DNA of 64,000 nt from Albula goreensis (lineage: Eukaryota; Chordata; Actinopteri; Albuliformes; Albulidae): contig CM040758.1 in the NCBI GenBank assembly GCA_022829145.1, positions 17,368,128 through 17,432,127 of the forward strand, in the 5' to 3' direction. Shown in pieces: positions 14,801 to 29,800 of the stretch. Each line of letters starts with the position of its first letter. The first letter of the stretch is position 1. The notes under the pieces are model-generated. The model saw nothing but the letters and a program-made list of their open reading frames with translations, did not search any database and was not told the DNA's origin. The translations under genes were made by a program, and so were the position numbers.

Positions 14801-17800
14801 TTGAAACTGAGCTCAAATGTATTTCGATATTAGAACCAAGGAACAATTGTTTGCTATTCATAGAAAGAAAACACACTGACCAGCTGAGCAACACCAGTGC
14901 CGACTCAGTGACTGCTATCTTTAATACAGAAAACATTCAAGCTGTTAAGTCTGTGAATATGAAATAAAAATAGGAAATATTTTGGAATACCTGTTCAGTT
15001 AGCTGGGTTTCTAGCTCTTTATACTTTGGTGTAGATGGATTTTTGAGGTCCTCGTCAAACTCCTGGTCAAGTTTAAATTCCAGGAACATTTTGAGTTCAG
15101 CTAGAGGTGTGAGTGTACTCTGTGATGAAACTTTTGTTGGTGTTGGCGTCCTCTTCTGTGATGTTTGTGCCGTCACAGTCGGTTCTGTAGTATCAAAAGG
15201 AGACACTGGAAGAATAGTTGTTCCAGCATCAGAAGTCAGTATTGCAGTAGCTGCTGTTGAGGGTACAACAAGTTTGGTTGATTTTGCAGGTTTCGTGGAA
15301 AATTTGTGAAAGTTTGTACGTATTGTGTCAGGGGTTTGTGTTACTGTAGTGGCTGAAATAGTTGGGATCTGAATTAATGTTGAAATATCTGTTGTAAATT
15401 TTCCCTTGACTGTGGTTGATTTTGCTGAGAATTTAGTTGATGAAATGTGTGGTTGAGGGGATGTTTCAAAACTTGTAGTTGAAGCAATTGTTGGATTATT
15501 CATACTCAGTATGTTGGTGGTTGCCACTGATTGTGCAGCAAATGTAGTTGATTTTCCCTGTGTGGTGGATGCTGTTGAAGGTGTTACGATTGATGTTTCA
15601 GGGATTTTTTCTGCTGTCGCAATATTTGATGTTGACATGTGAGGTACACTGGAAGATGTTGTTTGTATTTCAGTTGCAATTTCAGGGCTTGTCACCAGAC
15701 GTTCTTGTGTTGTGATTGATATAGTTGGGTTTTGAATTAATGTTGAAACATGTGTTGTAAATGTTCCCTTCACAGTGGCTAATGTTGCAGAGATTGTTGT
15801 TGATGGTTTTTGGGATTTTGTTGATGTTTCAAGACTTATGGTTGAGGCTTTGGGTGTTGTTTCAGTAAATTTGATTAAAGTTGCTGCAGAAACTGTGGAG
15901 GTGGAGATTTCAGGAAGTAGTTTAGCTGTCGAGCTGTTTGGCATGGTAGTCCTTATTGTCTTTGTTTCAGGTTTTGTGATTGATGTTTCAGAGGTAATAG
16001 GAGATGTTTCAGGTTTAATCGTCATAATAAGAGAGGTTTCTCTCACTGTTTCATCACTTGTTGTGGGTGTGGTTGTGCTTCTTTGTGATGTATGAGGCAG
16101 GACAGTAGATACAGCATCATCGACAGTTGATGTGGAATGGACTGTTGGCAGAACATTGCTAACTAGTTTTGTAGTGGTTTCTGCTAAATTTGTAGTGAGT
16201 GTGGTGGATTTTCCCTGGTCTCTGGATGCTGTTGTAGGGTTCACGACTGTTGTTTCATCACTTGTTGTTGGTGTGCTTGTACTTTGTGATGTGTGAGGCA
16301 TTGCAGTGGACATACCAGTATCTGCTATTGATGTGGAAGGCACAGTTGATGGAGCAGTATGTGTGTGGTTCCCTGCTGATTGTGCAGCAAGTGTGGTTGA
16401 TTTTTCCTGTAGTGGATGCTGTTGAAGGTGTTACAACTGATGTTTCAGGAATGTTTTCTCCTGTAGCAACATTTGTTGTTGACATGTGAGGTATGCTGGA
16501 AGATGTTGTTTGTATTTCAGTTGCAATTTCAGGGCCTGTCACCAAACTCTCTGGTGTCGTAATTGATATAGTTGGGTTCTGAATTGATGTTGAAACACCT
16601 GTTGTAAATGTTCCCTTCACATTAGCTGATGTTGCAGAGATTGTTGTTGATGGTATTTGGGGTTTAGTTGATGTTTCAGTATTTGTGGTTGAGGCTTTTG
16701 GTGTTGTTTCAGGGCCTTTGCTTAGTTCTTCCGTAAAACTTGTGGATGTTTCAGAGAGTAGATTGGGTGTAGAGCTTTTTGGCATGGTCATCCTTATTGT
16801 CTTTGTCTCAGGTTTTGTGATTAATGTTTCAGAGGTGGTAGCAGATGTTTCAGGTGTTACAGTCATCATTGCATAGGTTTTTGTAGATGTTTCATCACTT
16901 GTGTGTGTGGTTGTGCTTCTTTGTGATGTATGAGACATGACAGTAGATACAGCATCGTCGACAGTTGATGTGGAATGGAGTGTTGGCAGAATATTGCTAA
17001 CTAATTTTGTGGTGGTTGCTGCTATTTCTGTAGCAAGTGTGGTGGATTTTCCCTGGTCTGTGGATGCTGTTGTAGGGTTCATGACTGTTGTTTCATAACT
17101 CTTTATTGGTGTACTTGCACTTCTTTGTGATGTGTGAGGCATTACAGTGGACATAGCAGTATCTGCTGTTGATGTGGAAGGCACGGTTGAAGGAGCATTT
17201 GTCATCAGTATGTTGGTGATTGCTGCTGATTCTGCAACAAGTGTGGTTGATTTTCCCTGCATGGTGGATGCTGTTGAAAGTGTTACAACTGATGTTTCAG
17301 GAATTTTTTCCGTAGCAACATTTGTTGTTGACATGTGAGGTATGCTGGAAGATGTTGTTTGTATTTCAGTTGCTATTTCAGGGCCTGTCACCAAACTCCC
17401 TGGTGTCGTGATTGATATAGTTGGGTTCTGAATTGATGTTGAAACATCTGTTGTAAATGTTCCCTTCACATTGGCTGATGTTGCAGAGATTGTTGTTGAT
17501 GGTATTTGGGGTTTAGTTGATGTTTCAGTATTTGTGGTTGAGGCTTTTGGTGTTGTTTCAGGGCCTTTGCTTAGTTCTTCCGTAAAACTTGTGGATGTTT
17601 CAGAGAGTAGATTGGGTGTAGAGCTTTTTGGCATGGTCATCCTTATTGTCTTTGTCTCAGGTTTTGTGATTAATGTTTCAGAGGTGGCAGATGTTTCAGG
17701 TGTTACAGTCATCATTGCATAGGTTTTTGTAGATGTTTCATCACTTTTGTGTGTGGTTGTGCTTCTTTGTGATGTATGAGACATGACAGTAGATACAGCA

Positions 17801-20800
17801 TCGTCGACAGTTGATGTGGAATGGAGTGTTGGCAGAATATTGCTAACTAATTTTGTGGTGGTTGTTGCTATTTCTGTAGCAAGTGTGGTGGATTTTCCCT
17901 GGTCTGTGGATGCTGTTGTAGGGTTCACAACTTTTGTTTCATCACTTGTTGTGGGAGTGCTTGTACTTCGTTGTGATGTGTGAGGCATTACAGTGGACAT
18001 AGCAGTATCTGCTGTTGATGTGGAAGGCACAGTTGAAGGAGCATTTGTTTACTCAGTATGTTGGTGGTTGCTGCTGATTCTGCAACAAGTGTGGTTGATT
18101 TTCCCTGAGTGTGGATGCCGTTGAAAGTGTTGACTGATGTTTCAGGAATTTTTTCTTCTGTAGCAATATTTGTTGTCAATATATGAGGTCTGCTGGAAGA
18201 TGTTTTTAGTATTGCAGTTGCTATTTCAGGGCTTGTCACCAAACCTTCTTGTGTCGTGATTGATATAGATGGGTTCTGAATTGATGTTGAAACATCTGTT
18301 GTAAATGTTCCCTTCACAGTGGCTGATGTTGCAGAGATTGTTGTTGATGGAATTTGGGGTTTAGTTGATGTTTCAATACTTGTGGTTGAGGCTTTTGGTG
18401 TTGTTTCAGGGCCTTTGCTTAGTGCTTCCGTAAAACTTGTGGATGTTTCAGAGAGTAGATTTGGCTGTAGAGCTTGTTGGCATGGTAGTCCTTATTGTCT
18501 TTGTTTCAGGTTTTGTGATTAATGTTTCAGAGGTGCTAGGAAGATGTTTCAGGATGTTACAGTCATCGTTGCAGAGGTTTTTGCTAGATGTTTCATCACT
18601 TGTTGTGGGTGTGGTTGTGCTTCTTTGTGATGTATGAGGCATTACAGTAGATACAGCATCATCGACAGTTGATGTGGAATGGACTGTTGGCAGAACATTG
18701 CTAACTAGTTTTGTGGTGGTTGCTGCTAATTGTGTAGCAAGTGTGGTGGATTTTCCCTGGTCTGTGGATGCTGTTGTCAAGGGACTGTTGTTTCATGACT
18801 TGTTGTTTTTTCACTTATTTTGTGATGTGTGAGGCATTACAATGTTTTTTGTGGAAGGCACAGTTGAAGCAACATATGTTGTTGCAATGATTCTGCAACA
18901 AGTGTGGTTGATTTTCCCTGGTGGATGCTGTTGATGGAATTTGGTGTTTAGTTGATGTTTACTGCTGGAAGATGTTGTTGGTATTGCAGTTGCTATTTCA
19001 GGGCTTGTCACCAAACCTTCTTGTGTTGTGATTGATATAGTTGGGTTCTGAATTGATGTTGAAACATCTGTTGTAAATGTTCCTTTCACAGTGGCTGATG
19101 TTGCAGAGATTTGTTGTCAATGGCATTTGCATTTGGGGTTTAGTTGATGTTTCACTACTTGTGGTTGAGGGTTTTGGTATTGTTTCAGGGCCTTTACTTT
19201 GTGCCTCTGCAGAACTTGTGGATGCTTTGTGGAAAACTTGTGGATGTTGCAGAGAGTAGTCCTTGGTGGTTTCAGGTAGTTTAAGTTTGTGCTGGAAGAG
19301 TTTGTTGGCATAGTCCTTATTGTCTTTGTTTCAGATTTGGTGATTGATGTTTCAGAGTGCTGACAGTTGAGAAGATGTTTCAGGTTTTATCTCATGGATT
19401 GCAGTGGATTTTTGTTGATGTTTCATCACTTGTTGTGAGTGTGGTTGTGCTTCTTTGTGATGTGTGAGGCATTACAGTGGACATAGCAATATCTGGTATT
19501 GATGTAGAAGGCACAGTTGAAGGAGCATTTGTACTCAGTATGTTGGTGGTTGCTGCTGATTCTGCAACAAGTGTGGTTGATTTTCCCTGCGTGGCGGATG
19601 CCGTTGAAAGTGTTATGACTGATGTTTCAGGGATTTTTTCTACTGTAGCAATATTTGTTGTTGACCTGTGAGCTACGCTGGAAGATGTTGTTAGTATTTC
19701 AGTTGCTATTTTAGGGCTTGTCACCAAACTTTCTTGTGTCGTGATTGATATAGTTGGGTTATGAATTGATGTTGCAACATCTGTTGTAAATGTTCCCTTC
19801 ACATTAGCTGATGTTGCAGAGATTGCTGTTGATGGCATTTGGGGTTTAGTTGATGTTTCAGTATTTGTGGTTGAGGCTTTTGGTGTTGTTTCAGGGCCTT
19901 TGCTTAGTGCTTCCTAAAACTTGTGGATGTTTCAGAGAGTAGATTGGGCGTAGAGCTTGTTGGTATGGTAGTCCTTATTGTCTTTTTTCAGGTTTTGTCA
20001 TTAATGTTTCAGAGGTGCTAGAAGATGTTTCAGGTTTTGTCGTCATCCTTGCAGGGGTTTTTGTTAATGTTTTATCACTTGTTGTGGGTGTGGTTGTGCT
20101 TCTTTCTGATGTGTGAGGCATTACAGTGGACATAGCAGTATCAGCTATTGATGTGGAAGGCACAGTTGTTGGAGAATTTGTACTCAGGATGTTGGTGGTT
20201 GCTCCTGATTGTGCAACAATTGTGGTTGATTTTCCCTGCGTGGTGGATGCTGTTGAAGGGGTTATGACTGCTGTTTCAGGAATTTTTTCAACCGTAGCAA
20301 CATTTGTTGATGACATGAGAGCTACGCTGGAAGATATTGTTGGTATTGCAGTTGCTATTTCAGGGCTTGTCACCAAACTTTCTTTTGTTGTGATTGCTAT
20401 TGTTGGGTTCTGAATTGATGTTGAAACATCTGCTGAAAATGTTCCTTTCACAGTGGCTGATGTTGCAGAAATCGTTGTCGATGGCATTTGGGGTTTAGTT
20501 GATGTTTTAGAACTTGTGGTTGACCCTTTTGGTGTTGTTTCAGGCCCTTTGCTGAATGCTTCTGCAAATCTTGTGGATGTTGCAGAAGTTGTGGTGGACC
20601 TTTCAGGGAGTAGTTTGGCTGTAGAGCTTGTTGGCATGGTAGCCCTTATTGTCTTTGTTTCAGATTTGGTGATTGATGTTTCAGAGATGCTAGAAGATGT
20701 TTCAGATTTTATACTCATCATTGCAGAGGTTTTTGTTGATGTGTCATCACTTGTTGTGAGTGTGCTTGTGCTTCTTTGTAATGCCTGAGGCATTAGAGTG

Positions 20801-23800
20801 GACATAGCAGTATCAGCAATTGATGTGGAAGGCACAGTTGTCGGAGAATTTGTACTCAGGATGTTGGTGGTTGCTCCTGATTGTGCAACAATTGTGGTTG
20901 ATATTCCCTGAGTGGTGGATGCTGTTGAAGGGGTTATGACTGCTGTTTCAGGAATTTTTTCAACCGTAGCAACATTTGTTGATGACATGAGAGCTACGCT
21001 GGAAGATATTGTTGGTATTGCAGTTGCTATTTCAGGGCTTGTCACCAAACTTTCTTTTGTTGTGATTGCTATTGTTGGGTTCTGAATTGATGTTGAAACA
21101 TCTGCTGAAAATGTTCCTTTCACAGTGGCTGATGTTGCAGACATCATTGTCGATGGCATTTGGGGTTTAGTTGATGTTTTAGAACTTGTGGTTGACCCTT
21201 TTGGTGTTGTTTCAGGCCCTTTGCTTAATGCTTCCGCAAATCTTGTGGATGTTGCAGAAGTTGTGGTGGACCTTTCAGGGAGTAGTTTGGCTGTAGAGCT
21301 TGTTGGCATGGTAGCCCTTATTGTCTTTGTTTCAGATTTGGTGATTGATGTTTCAGAGATGCTAGAAGATGTTTCAGATTTTATACTCATCATTGCAGAG
21401 GTTTTTGTTAATGTGTCCATCACTTGTTGTGAGTGTGCTTGTGCTTCTTTGTGATGTGTGAGGCATTAGAGTGGACATAGCAGTATCAGCTATTGATGTG
21501 GAAGGCACAGTTGTTGGAGCATTTGTACTCAGTATGTCGGTGGTTGCCACTGATTGTTCAGCAAGCGTGGATGATTTTCCCTGTATGGTGGACCCTGTTG
21601 AAGGTGTTACAACTGCTGTTTCAGGAATTATTCCAGTCGTAGCAATATTTCTTGTTGACATGTGAGGTATGCTGGAAGATGTTTTTGGTATTGGAGTTGC
21701 TATTTCAGGGCTTGTATCCACACGTTCTTGTGTTGTGATTGATATTGCTGGGTTCTGAATTGATGTTGAATCATCTGTTGTAAATGTTGCCTTCACAGTG
21801 GCTGATGTTACAGAGATGATTGTTGATGGTTTTTGGGGTTGAGTGGATGTTTCAATACTTGTGGTTGACCCTTTTGCTGTCGTTTCAGGCCCTTTGCTTC
21901 GTGCTTCCTCAGAACTTGTGGATGTTGCAGCAGTCGCTTTGGACCTTTCAGGGAGTAGTTTGGCTGTAGAGCCTGTTGGCATGGTATTCGTTGAGGTTTC
22001 AGTATTTGTGGATGACCCTTTTGGTGTTGTTTCAGGGATTTTGCTTCGTGCTTCCGTTAAACTTGTGGATGTTTCAGAAAGAAGATTGGGGGTAGTCCTC
22101 ATTGCCTTTGTTCCAGGTTTTGTGATTGATGTTTCAGAGGTACTAGAAGATGTTGCAGGTTTCATACTCATCATTGCAGAGGTTTTTGTGAATGTTTCTT
22201 CACGTGTTGTGGGTGTGCTTGTGCTTCTTTGTGATGTGAGAGGCACTGCAGTGGACATAGCAGTGTCAGCTTTCGATGTGGAAGGCACAGTTGTTGCAGC
22301 ATTCGTACGCAGTATGTCTGTAGTTGCTGCTGATTGTGCAGCAAGTGTGGCTGATTTTCCCCGCGTGGTGGATGCTGTTGAAGGTGTTCCGAGTGACATT
22401 TGAGGAATTTTTTCAACCGTCGGAACATTGGTTGATGACATGTCAGGTACGCTGAAAGATGTTGTTGATATTGCAGTTAATTTTTCAGGGCTTGTCACCA
22501 ACCTTTCTTGTGTTGTGATTGCTGTTGTTGGGTTCTGAATTGATGTTGGAACATCTGCTGTAAATGTTCCTTTCACAGTGGCTGATGTTGCAGAGATCAT
22601 TGTCGATGGCATTTGGGGTTTAGTTGATGTTTTAGAACTTGTGGATGACCCTTTTGGTGTTGTTTCAGGCCCTTTGCTTTCTGCTTCCGCGAATCTTGTG
22701 GATGTTGCAGAAGTTGTGGTGGACCTTTCAGGGAGTAGTTTGGCTGTAGAGCTTGTTGGCATGGTAGCCCTTATTGTCTTTGTTTCAGGTTTGGTGATTG
22801 ATGTTTCAGAGCTGCGAGAAGATGTTTCAGGTTGTATCGTTGTGATTGCAGAGATTTTTGTTAATGGTTCATCACTTGTTGTGAGTGTGCCTGTGCTTCT
22901 TTGTGATATGTGAGGCATTGCAGTGGACATAGCAGTATCAGCTATTGATTTGGAAGGCACAGTTGATGGAGCAGTTGTACGCAGTATGTCGCTGGTTGCC
23001 GCTGATTGTGCAGCAAGTGTGGTTGATTTTCCCTGTGTGGTGGATCCTGTTGAAGGTGTTGCAACTGCTGTTTCAGGAATGTTTTCTTCTGTAGCAACAG
23101 TTGTTGTTGATATGTGAGGTACGCTGGAAGATGTTGTTAGTATTTCAGTTGGTATTTTAGGGCTTGTCACCAAACCTTCTTGTGTCGTGATTGATATAGT
23201 TGGGTTATGAATTGATATTGCAACATCTGTTGTAAATGTTCCCTTGACATGAACTGATGTTGCAGAGATTGTTGTTGATGGTATTTGGGGTTTCGTTAAT
23301 GTTTCAGTATTTGTGGTTGAGGCTTTTGGTGTTGTTTCAGGGCCTTTGCTTAGTGCTTCCGTAAAACTTGTGGATGTTTCAGAGAGTAGATTGGGCGTAG
23401 AGCTTGTTGGTATGGTAGTCCTTATTGTCTTTTTTACAGGTTTTGTCACTAATGTTTCAGAGATGCTAGAAGATGTTTCAGGTTTTGTCGTCATCCTTGC
23501 AGGGGTTTTTGTTAATGATTTATCTCTTGTTGTGGGTGTGGTTGTGCTTATTTTTGATGTGTGAGGCATTACAGTGGACATAGCAGTATCAGCTATTGAT
23601 GTGGTGGGCACAGTTGTTGGAGAATTTGTTTCAGGATGTTGGTGGTTGCTCCTGATTGTGCAACAATTGTGGTTGATATTCCTGAGTGGTGGATGCTGTT
23701 GAAGGGTTATTACGGCTGTTTCAGGAATTTTTTCAACCGTAGCAACATTTGTTGATGACATGAGAGCTACGCTGGAAGATATTGTTGGTATTGCAGTTGC

Positions 23801-26800
23801 TATTTCAGGGCTTGTCACCAAACTTTCTTTTGTTGTGATTGCTATTGTTGGGTTCTGAATTGATGTTGAAACATCTGCTGTAAATGTTCCTTTCACAGTG
23901 GCTGATGTTGCAGAGATCATTGTCGATGGCATTTGGGGTTTAGTTGATGTTTTAGAACTTGTGGTTGACCCTTTTGGTGTTGTTTCAGGCCCTTTGCTTG
24001 AATGCTTCCGCAAATCTTGTGGATGTTGCAGAAGTTGTGGTGGACCTTTCAGGGAGTAGTTTGGCTGTAGAGCTTGTTGGCATGGTAGCCCTTATTGTCT
24101 TTGTTTCAGATTTGGTGATTGATGTTTCAGAGATGCTAGAAGATGTTTCAGATTTTATACTCATCATTGCAGAGGTTTTTGTTGATGTGTCGTCAATTGT
24201 TGTGAGTGTGCTTGTGCTTCTTTGTAATGCCTGAGGCATTAGAGTGGACATAGCAGTATCAGCAATTGATGTGGAAGGCACAGTTGTCGGAGAATTCGTA
24301 CTCAGGATGTTGGTGGTTGCTCCTGATTGTGCAACAATTGTGGTTGATATTCCCTGAGTGGTGGATGCTGTTGAAGGGGTTATGACTGCTGTTTCAGGAA
24401 TTTTTTCAACCGTAGCAACATTTGTTGATGACATGAGAGCTACGCTGGAAGATATTGTTGGTATTGCAGTTGCTATTTCAGGGCTTGTCACCAAACTTTC
24501 TTTTGTTGTGATTGCTATTGTTGGGTTCTGAATTGATGTTGAAACATCTGCTGAAAATGTTCCTTTCACAGTGGCTGATGTTGCAGAAATCGTTGTCGAT
24601 GGCATTTGGGGTTTAGTTGATGTTTTAGAACTTGTGGTTGACCCTTTTGCTGTTGTTTCAGGCCCTTTGCTGAATGCTTCCGCAAATCTTGTGGATGTTG
24701 CAGAAGTTGTGGTGGACCTTTCAGGGAGTAGTTTGGCTGTAGAGCTTGTTGGCATGGTAGCCCTTATTGTCTTTGTTTCAGATTTGGTGACTGATGTTTC
24801 AGAGATGCTAGAAGATGTTTCAGATTTTATACTCATCATTGCAGAGGTTTTTGTTGATGTGTCGTCGATTGTTGTGAGTGTGCTTGTGCTTCTTTGTAAT
24901 GCGTGAGGCATTAGAGTGGACATAGCAGTATCAGCAATTGATGTGGAAGGCACAGTTGTCGGAGAATTCGTACTCAGGATGTTGGTGGTTGCTCCTGATT
25001 GTGCAACAATTGTGGTTGATATTCCCTGAGTGGTGGATGCTGTTGAAGGGGTTATGACTGCTGTTTCAGGAATTTTTTCAACCGTAGCAACATTTGTTGA
25101 TGACATGAGAGCTACGCTGGAAGATATTGTTGGTATTGCAGTTGCTATTTCAGGGCTTGTCACCAAACTTTCTTTTGTTGTGATTGCTATTGTTGGGTTC
25201 TGAATTGATGTTGAAACATCTGCTGAAAATGTTCCTTTCACAGTGGCTGATGTTGCAGAAATCGTTGTCGATGGCATTTGGGGTTTAGTTGATGTTTTAG
25301 AACTTGTGGTTGACCCTTTTGCTGTTGTTTCAGGCCCTTTGCTGAATGCTTCTGCAAATCTTGTGGATGTTGCAGAAGTTGTGGTGGACCTTTCAGGGAG
25401 TAGTTTGGCTGTAGAGCTTGTTGGCATGGTAGCCCTTATTGTCTTTGTTTCAGATTTGGTGATTGATGTTTCAGAGATGCTAGAAGATGTTTCAGATTTT
25501 ATACTCATCATTGCAGAGGTTTTTGTTGATGTGTCGTCGATTGTTGTGAGTGTGCTTGTGCTTCTTTGTGATGTGTGAGGCATTAGAGTGGACATAGCAG
25601 TATCAGCTATTGATGTGGAAGGCACAGTTGTTGGAGCATTTGTACTCAGTATGTTGGTGGTTGCCACTGATTGTTCAGCGAGCGTGGTTGATTTTCCCTG
25701 AGTGGTGGATGCTGTTGAAGGGGTTATGACTGCTGTTTCAGGAATTTTTTCAACCGTAGCAACATTTGTTGATGACATGTGAGGTATGCTGGAAGATTTT
25801 GTTGGTATTGCAGTTGCTATTTCAGGGCTTGTCACCAAACTTTCTTTTGTTGTGATTGATATAGTTGGGTTCTGAATTGATGTTGAATCATCTGTTGTAA
25901 ATGTTCCCTTCACAGTGGCTGATGTTGCAGAGATGATTGTTGATGGCATTTGGGGTTTAGTTGATGTTTTAGAACTTGTGGTTGACCCTTTTGCTGTCGT
26001 TTCAGGCCCTTTGCTTCGTGCTTCCTCAGAACTTGTGGATGTTGCAGCAGTCGTTTGGACCTTTCAGGGAGTAGTTTGGCTGTAGAGCCTGTTGGCATGG
26101 TATGTGTTGTGATTCCTATAGTTGGGTTCTGAAATGGTGTTGAAACATCTGCTGTAAATGTTCCTTTCACAGTGGCTGATGTTGCAGAGATTATTGTTGA
26201 TGGTGTTTTGGGTTTCGTTGAGGTTTCAGTATTTGTGGATGACCCTTTTGGTGTTGTTTCAGGGATTTTGCTAGTAAAACTTGTGGATGTTTCAGAGAGA
26301 AGATTGGGGGTAGTCCTCATTGCCTTTGTTCCAGGTTTTGTGATTGATGTTTCAGAGGTACTAGAAGATGTTGCAGGTTTCATACTCATCATTGCAGAGG
26401 TTTTTGTGAATGTTTCTTCACGTGTTGTGGGTGTGCTTGTGCTTCTTTGTGATGTGTGAGGCATTAAAGTGGACATAGCAGTGTCAGCTTTCGATGTGGA
26501 AGGCACAGTTGTTGGAGCATTTGTACGCAGTATGTTGGTGGTTGCCCCTGATTGTGCAACAATTGTGGTTGATATTCCTGAGTGGTGGATGCTGTTGAAG
26601 GGTTATGACTGCTGTTTGAGGAATTTTTTCAACCGTAGCAACATTTGTTGATGACATGTGACGTATGCTAGAAGATTTTGTTGGTATTGCAGTTGCTATT
26701 GCAGGGCTTGTCACCAAACTTTCTTTTGTTGTGATTGCTATTGTTGGGTTCTGAATTGATGTTGAAACATCTGCTGTAAATGTTCCTTTCACAGTGGCTG

Positions 26801-29800
26801 ATGTTGCAGAGATCATTGTCGATGGCATTTGGGGTTTTTGATGTTTTAGAACTTGTTGCTGACCCTTTTGGTGTTGATTCACGTCCTTTGCTTTGTGCTT
26901 CTACAAAACTTGTGGATGTTGCAGAAGTTATTGTGCGCAGTATGTCGGTGGTTGCCACTAATTGTGCAGCAAGTGCGGTTGATTTTCCATGCGTGGTGGA
27001 TCCTGTTGAAGGTGGTACAACTGATGTTGAAGGTGTTACGAGTGTGCTCTTGCTTTTTTGTGATGTGTAAGGCATTGCAGTGGATACAGTTGTATCAGCT
27101 ATTGATGTGGAAGGCACAGTTGTTCCCGGGTTCGTGGGTAATTTGGGAATGTTTTCCGCTGAGGTTACAGGTGTAGATGTTGCTGCGGAAATACTTGTTA
27201 ATGATACTGCTGGCACAGTGGAAGATGTTGTATGCTTCGTTGTGGCCATCACAGGGCTTGTTCGTGTAGCTACAGTTTTTTCAGTTAACTTTGAAGTGTC
27301 CTGAGTAAATGTTGAATCATCTTTTGTCAGTGTTATTTTTTGAGTAGGTAATGTTGCAGAGAGTTTTTTTGACTCTTCACGGGGTGTATTTGATGTTTTG
27401 GAGCTTGTGGCTAAGCCTTCTAAGGTTGTGGGTGATGTGTCAGAGCTTTTGCTAACTGCTTTTGCAAATACTGGTGAAGTCACTATTGTAGTGGGGGAGG
27501 TACCAGGGATAATCCTGTGAGATTGAGATTTTTCAGGGAATGTGGCCAACATTGTTTGGCTTTCATGCAATTTTTTAGGCAATACAGTCAATGTGACAGT
27601 GTCAGTCGTTGACAGTGCAGGGATAGTTGTAGCCATCATATTCAGTGTTCCACTGGTAGCTGCAGGTTGTGTAGCAAATGTGGTTGATGTTTTTAGGTGT
27701 GTGGGTGTTGACGGGCTTTTGTGTGATGATTGAGACATTACAGTGAATGTGTCAGTGTTGATAGTTGATACTTGAGGGTTGGTTTTGGCACCATCTGTGG
27801 TCAGGTTTGGAGTGGTTGTTGTTGATAGAGCAGCGTCAACTGTGGTTGACATTCCTGTGTTTATGGGTAATGTGACAGGGTTTTTAGCTGATGTTTGAGG
27901 GTTTTGTGTCACTGTAGAAATAAAAGAAAACATACAACTTGTATGGCTCGATTTCAGAGGTAGTTATGCTGGTACACACACACACTGAGATTTCCTACAA
28001 ATCCTTTTTTATTGCTTAGCGAGATTATTTAGACAGCTATGCCTCATATGATGGTAACAATCCACAATTTTTAATCTATATAAAAAATAATGCAAGTTGT
28101 TTATTCTGACAATTTTTTTTTTGTGTCAGCTTATCCAGGGGGTAGGTCACAGTTTTTTACCATTCAGACCATCAAATTTAACAATATTTTCTTTTATTTT
28201 GTATGAGAAAAATATAAGTTTTGAATAACTAGAAAATCATCCTTGAATAACTGTATTGATTTGATATTAACAACACCAGTTGGTTTGCTCTGGATATGTA
28301 TGGTACTTCATTCCTTGTCATACTTTGAAAATTAGTTTTTGAAAATTAATCTCCATTTTTTTGTTGAATTGTAACTACAGGGGGTCCTTGGGTTATGACG
28401 GTCTCGAGTTACGTCGTTTCGTGGTTACGACGCACTCCCATAAATAATTTAAAAAACCTAGTTTCAACCTAAGTGGTTTGGTTCGTAAATACGACCACAG
28501 AAATAAAGATAAGAAATTTTTCTCTCTTTTCTTATTACTGTTTCATTTAATTACTGTACTGTACTAATTAATGTATTTTATATGTCGTTCATGTGTTGTG
28601 TGACTTAAGGTGGTAACTTAGGTATAATATAGGTATAAATTCCGACTTACGTTGAAAATCGACTTATGACAAGTCGTAGGAATGGAACTCGTTCGTAAGT
28701 CGAGGGCCCCCTGTACTGTCTAGCCAAATTTGCCATAAATCTGTCCAAGCTCCATAAACAGGCCTATTTATCTTTGAGGTTGTGCTTTGTCCACAACACA
28801 CAGGATACCACTGTTAAACGCAATTGTTAAAGTTCTGTTTTCTTCCTGAAAAGGCAGTAATTATGCTCAATTTATTTATAGAAGAATCTAATTTTCTGAC
28901 CTATAAAACCTCCCTGTAAAATATAAAGAACTTTACTTATTATGAAACACAACACCACTTGGACCTACACTGTGTTCATAATTATTATGCAAGCCCATTC
29001 GCATATTATGCAAGTAAGAGCATTTGTTTCCACTGAAAACCATATTCACCTAATTATTCACTCAGTGTAATCATTTTCAGGTGATTTACTCATGATTGGA
29101 AAGGTCAGAAAGGCAGAAAGCCAGCCTCCCTTAAATAATAAATACAAGCAAAAGTGTAAAGAATGGGCAAAACAATCCATGAAGACAGATTTTTCAAAGG
29201 TTTTGCGGATGGATGAGATGAGAGTGGCACTGGATGGACCCGATGGGTGGGCCTGTGGCTGGATTGCTGACTGACGTCACACACCAGTTTGACTGAAGCA
29301 CCAGCAAGGTGGGGGAGGGATAATGAATTGGGCTGGTATTATTGACAGTGAACTGGCTGGGCCATTTTGAGTGGGGGATGGATTGAAAATGAACTCCAAA
29401 AACTGCTGCCAGCTTCTGGAGGCCACCTTTCTCAAGCAATGGTACAAGAAGAAGCCAGCATCATTCAAAAGGTCCATGATACTAATGCAAGACAATGCTC
29501 CATCCAATGCATCCAAGTACATCAGAGAATGGCTAGCCAGCAAAGGGTTCAAAGATGGTAAAATGATGACTTGGCCCCTTTGCTCATCTGATTTGAACAC
29601 AATTGAAAACCTGTGGGCCCTCCTAAAAAGGGAGGTTTACAGCCAAGGAAAGCAATACACATCTCTAAACAGCCTGTCGGCATTTCTCTTGGCTGCTTCA
29701 GCTAAAACTGAGCACGATCACATTAATAAACTGACAGAATCTGTGGATATAAGACTTATACAAGTGTTAGATAAGAAAGGTGGCTATGTCTGGATGAAAA

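Noticed and set aside
10276-26459. Repeated plus-strand frames of about 95-111 codons (starting M-A-D-V-A-E) across the mucin arrays
   Set aside because: They are exact antisense shadows of the Ser/Thr repeat, recur once per 672-bp unit, and have Val/Leu-rich composition expected from reversed Thr/Ser codons. No independent splice or start evidence.
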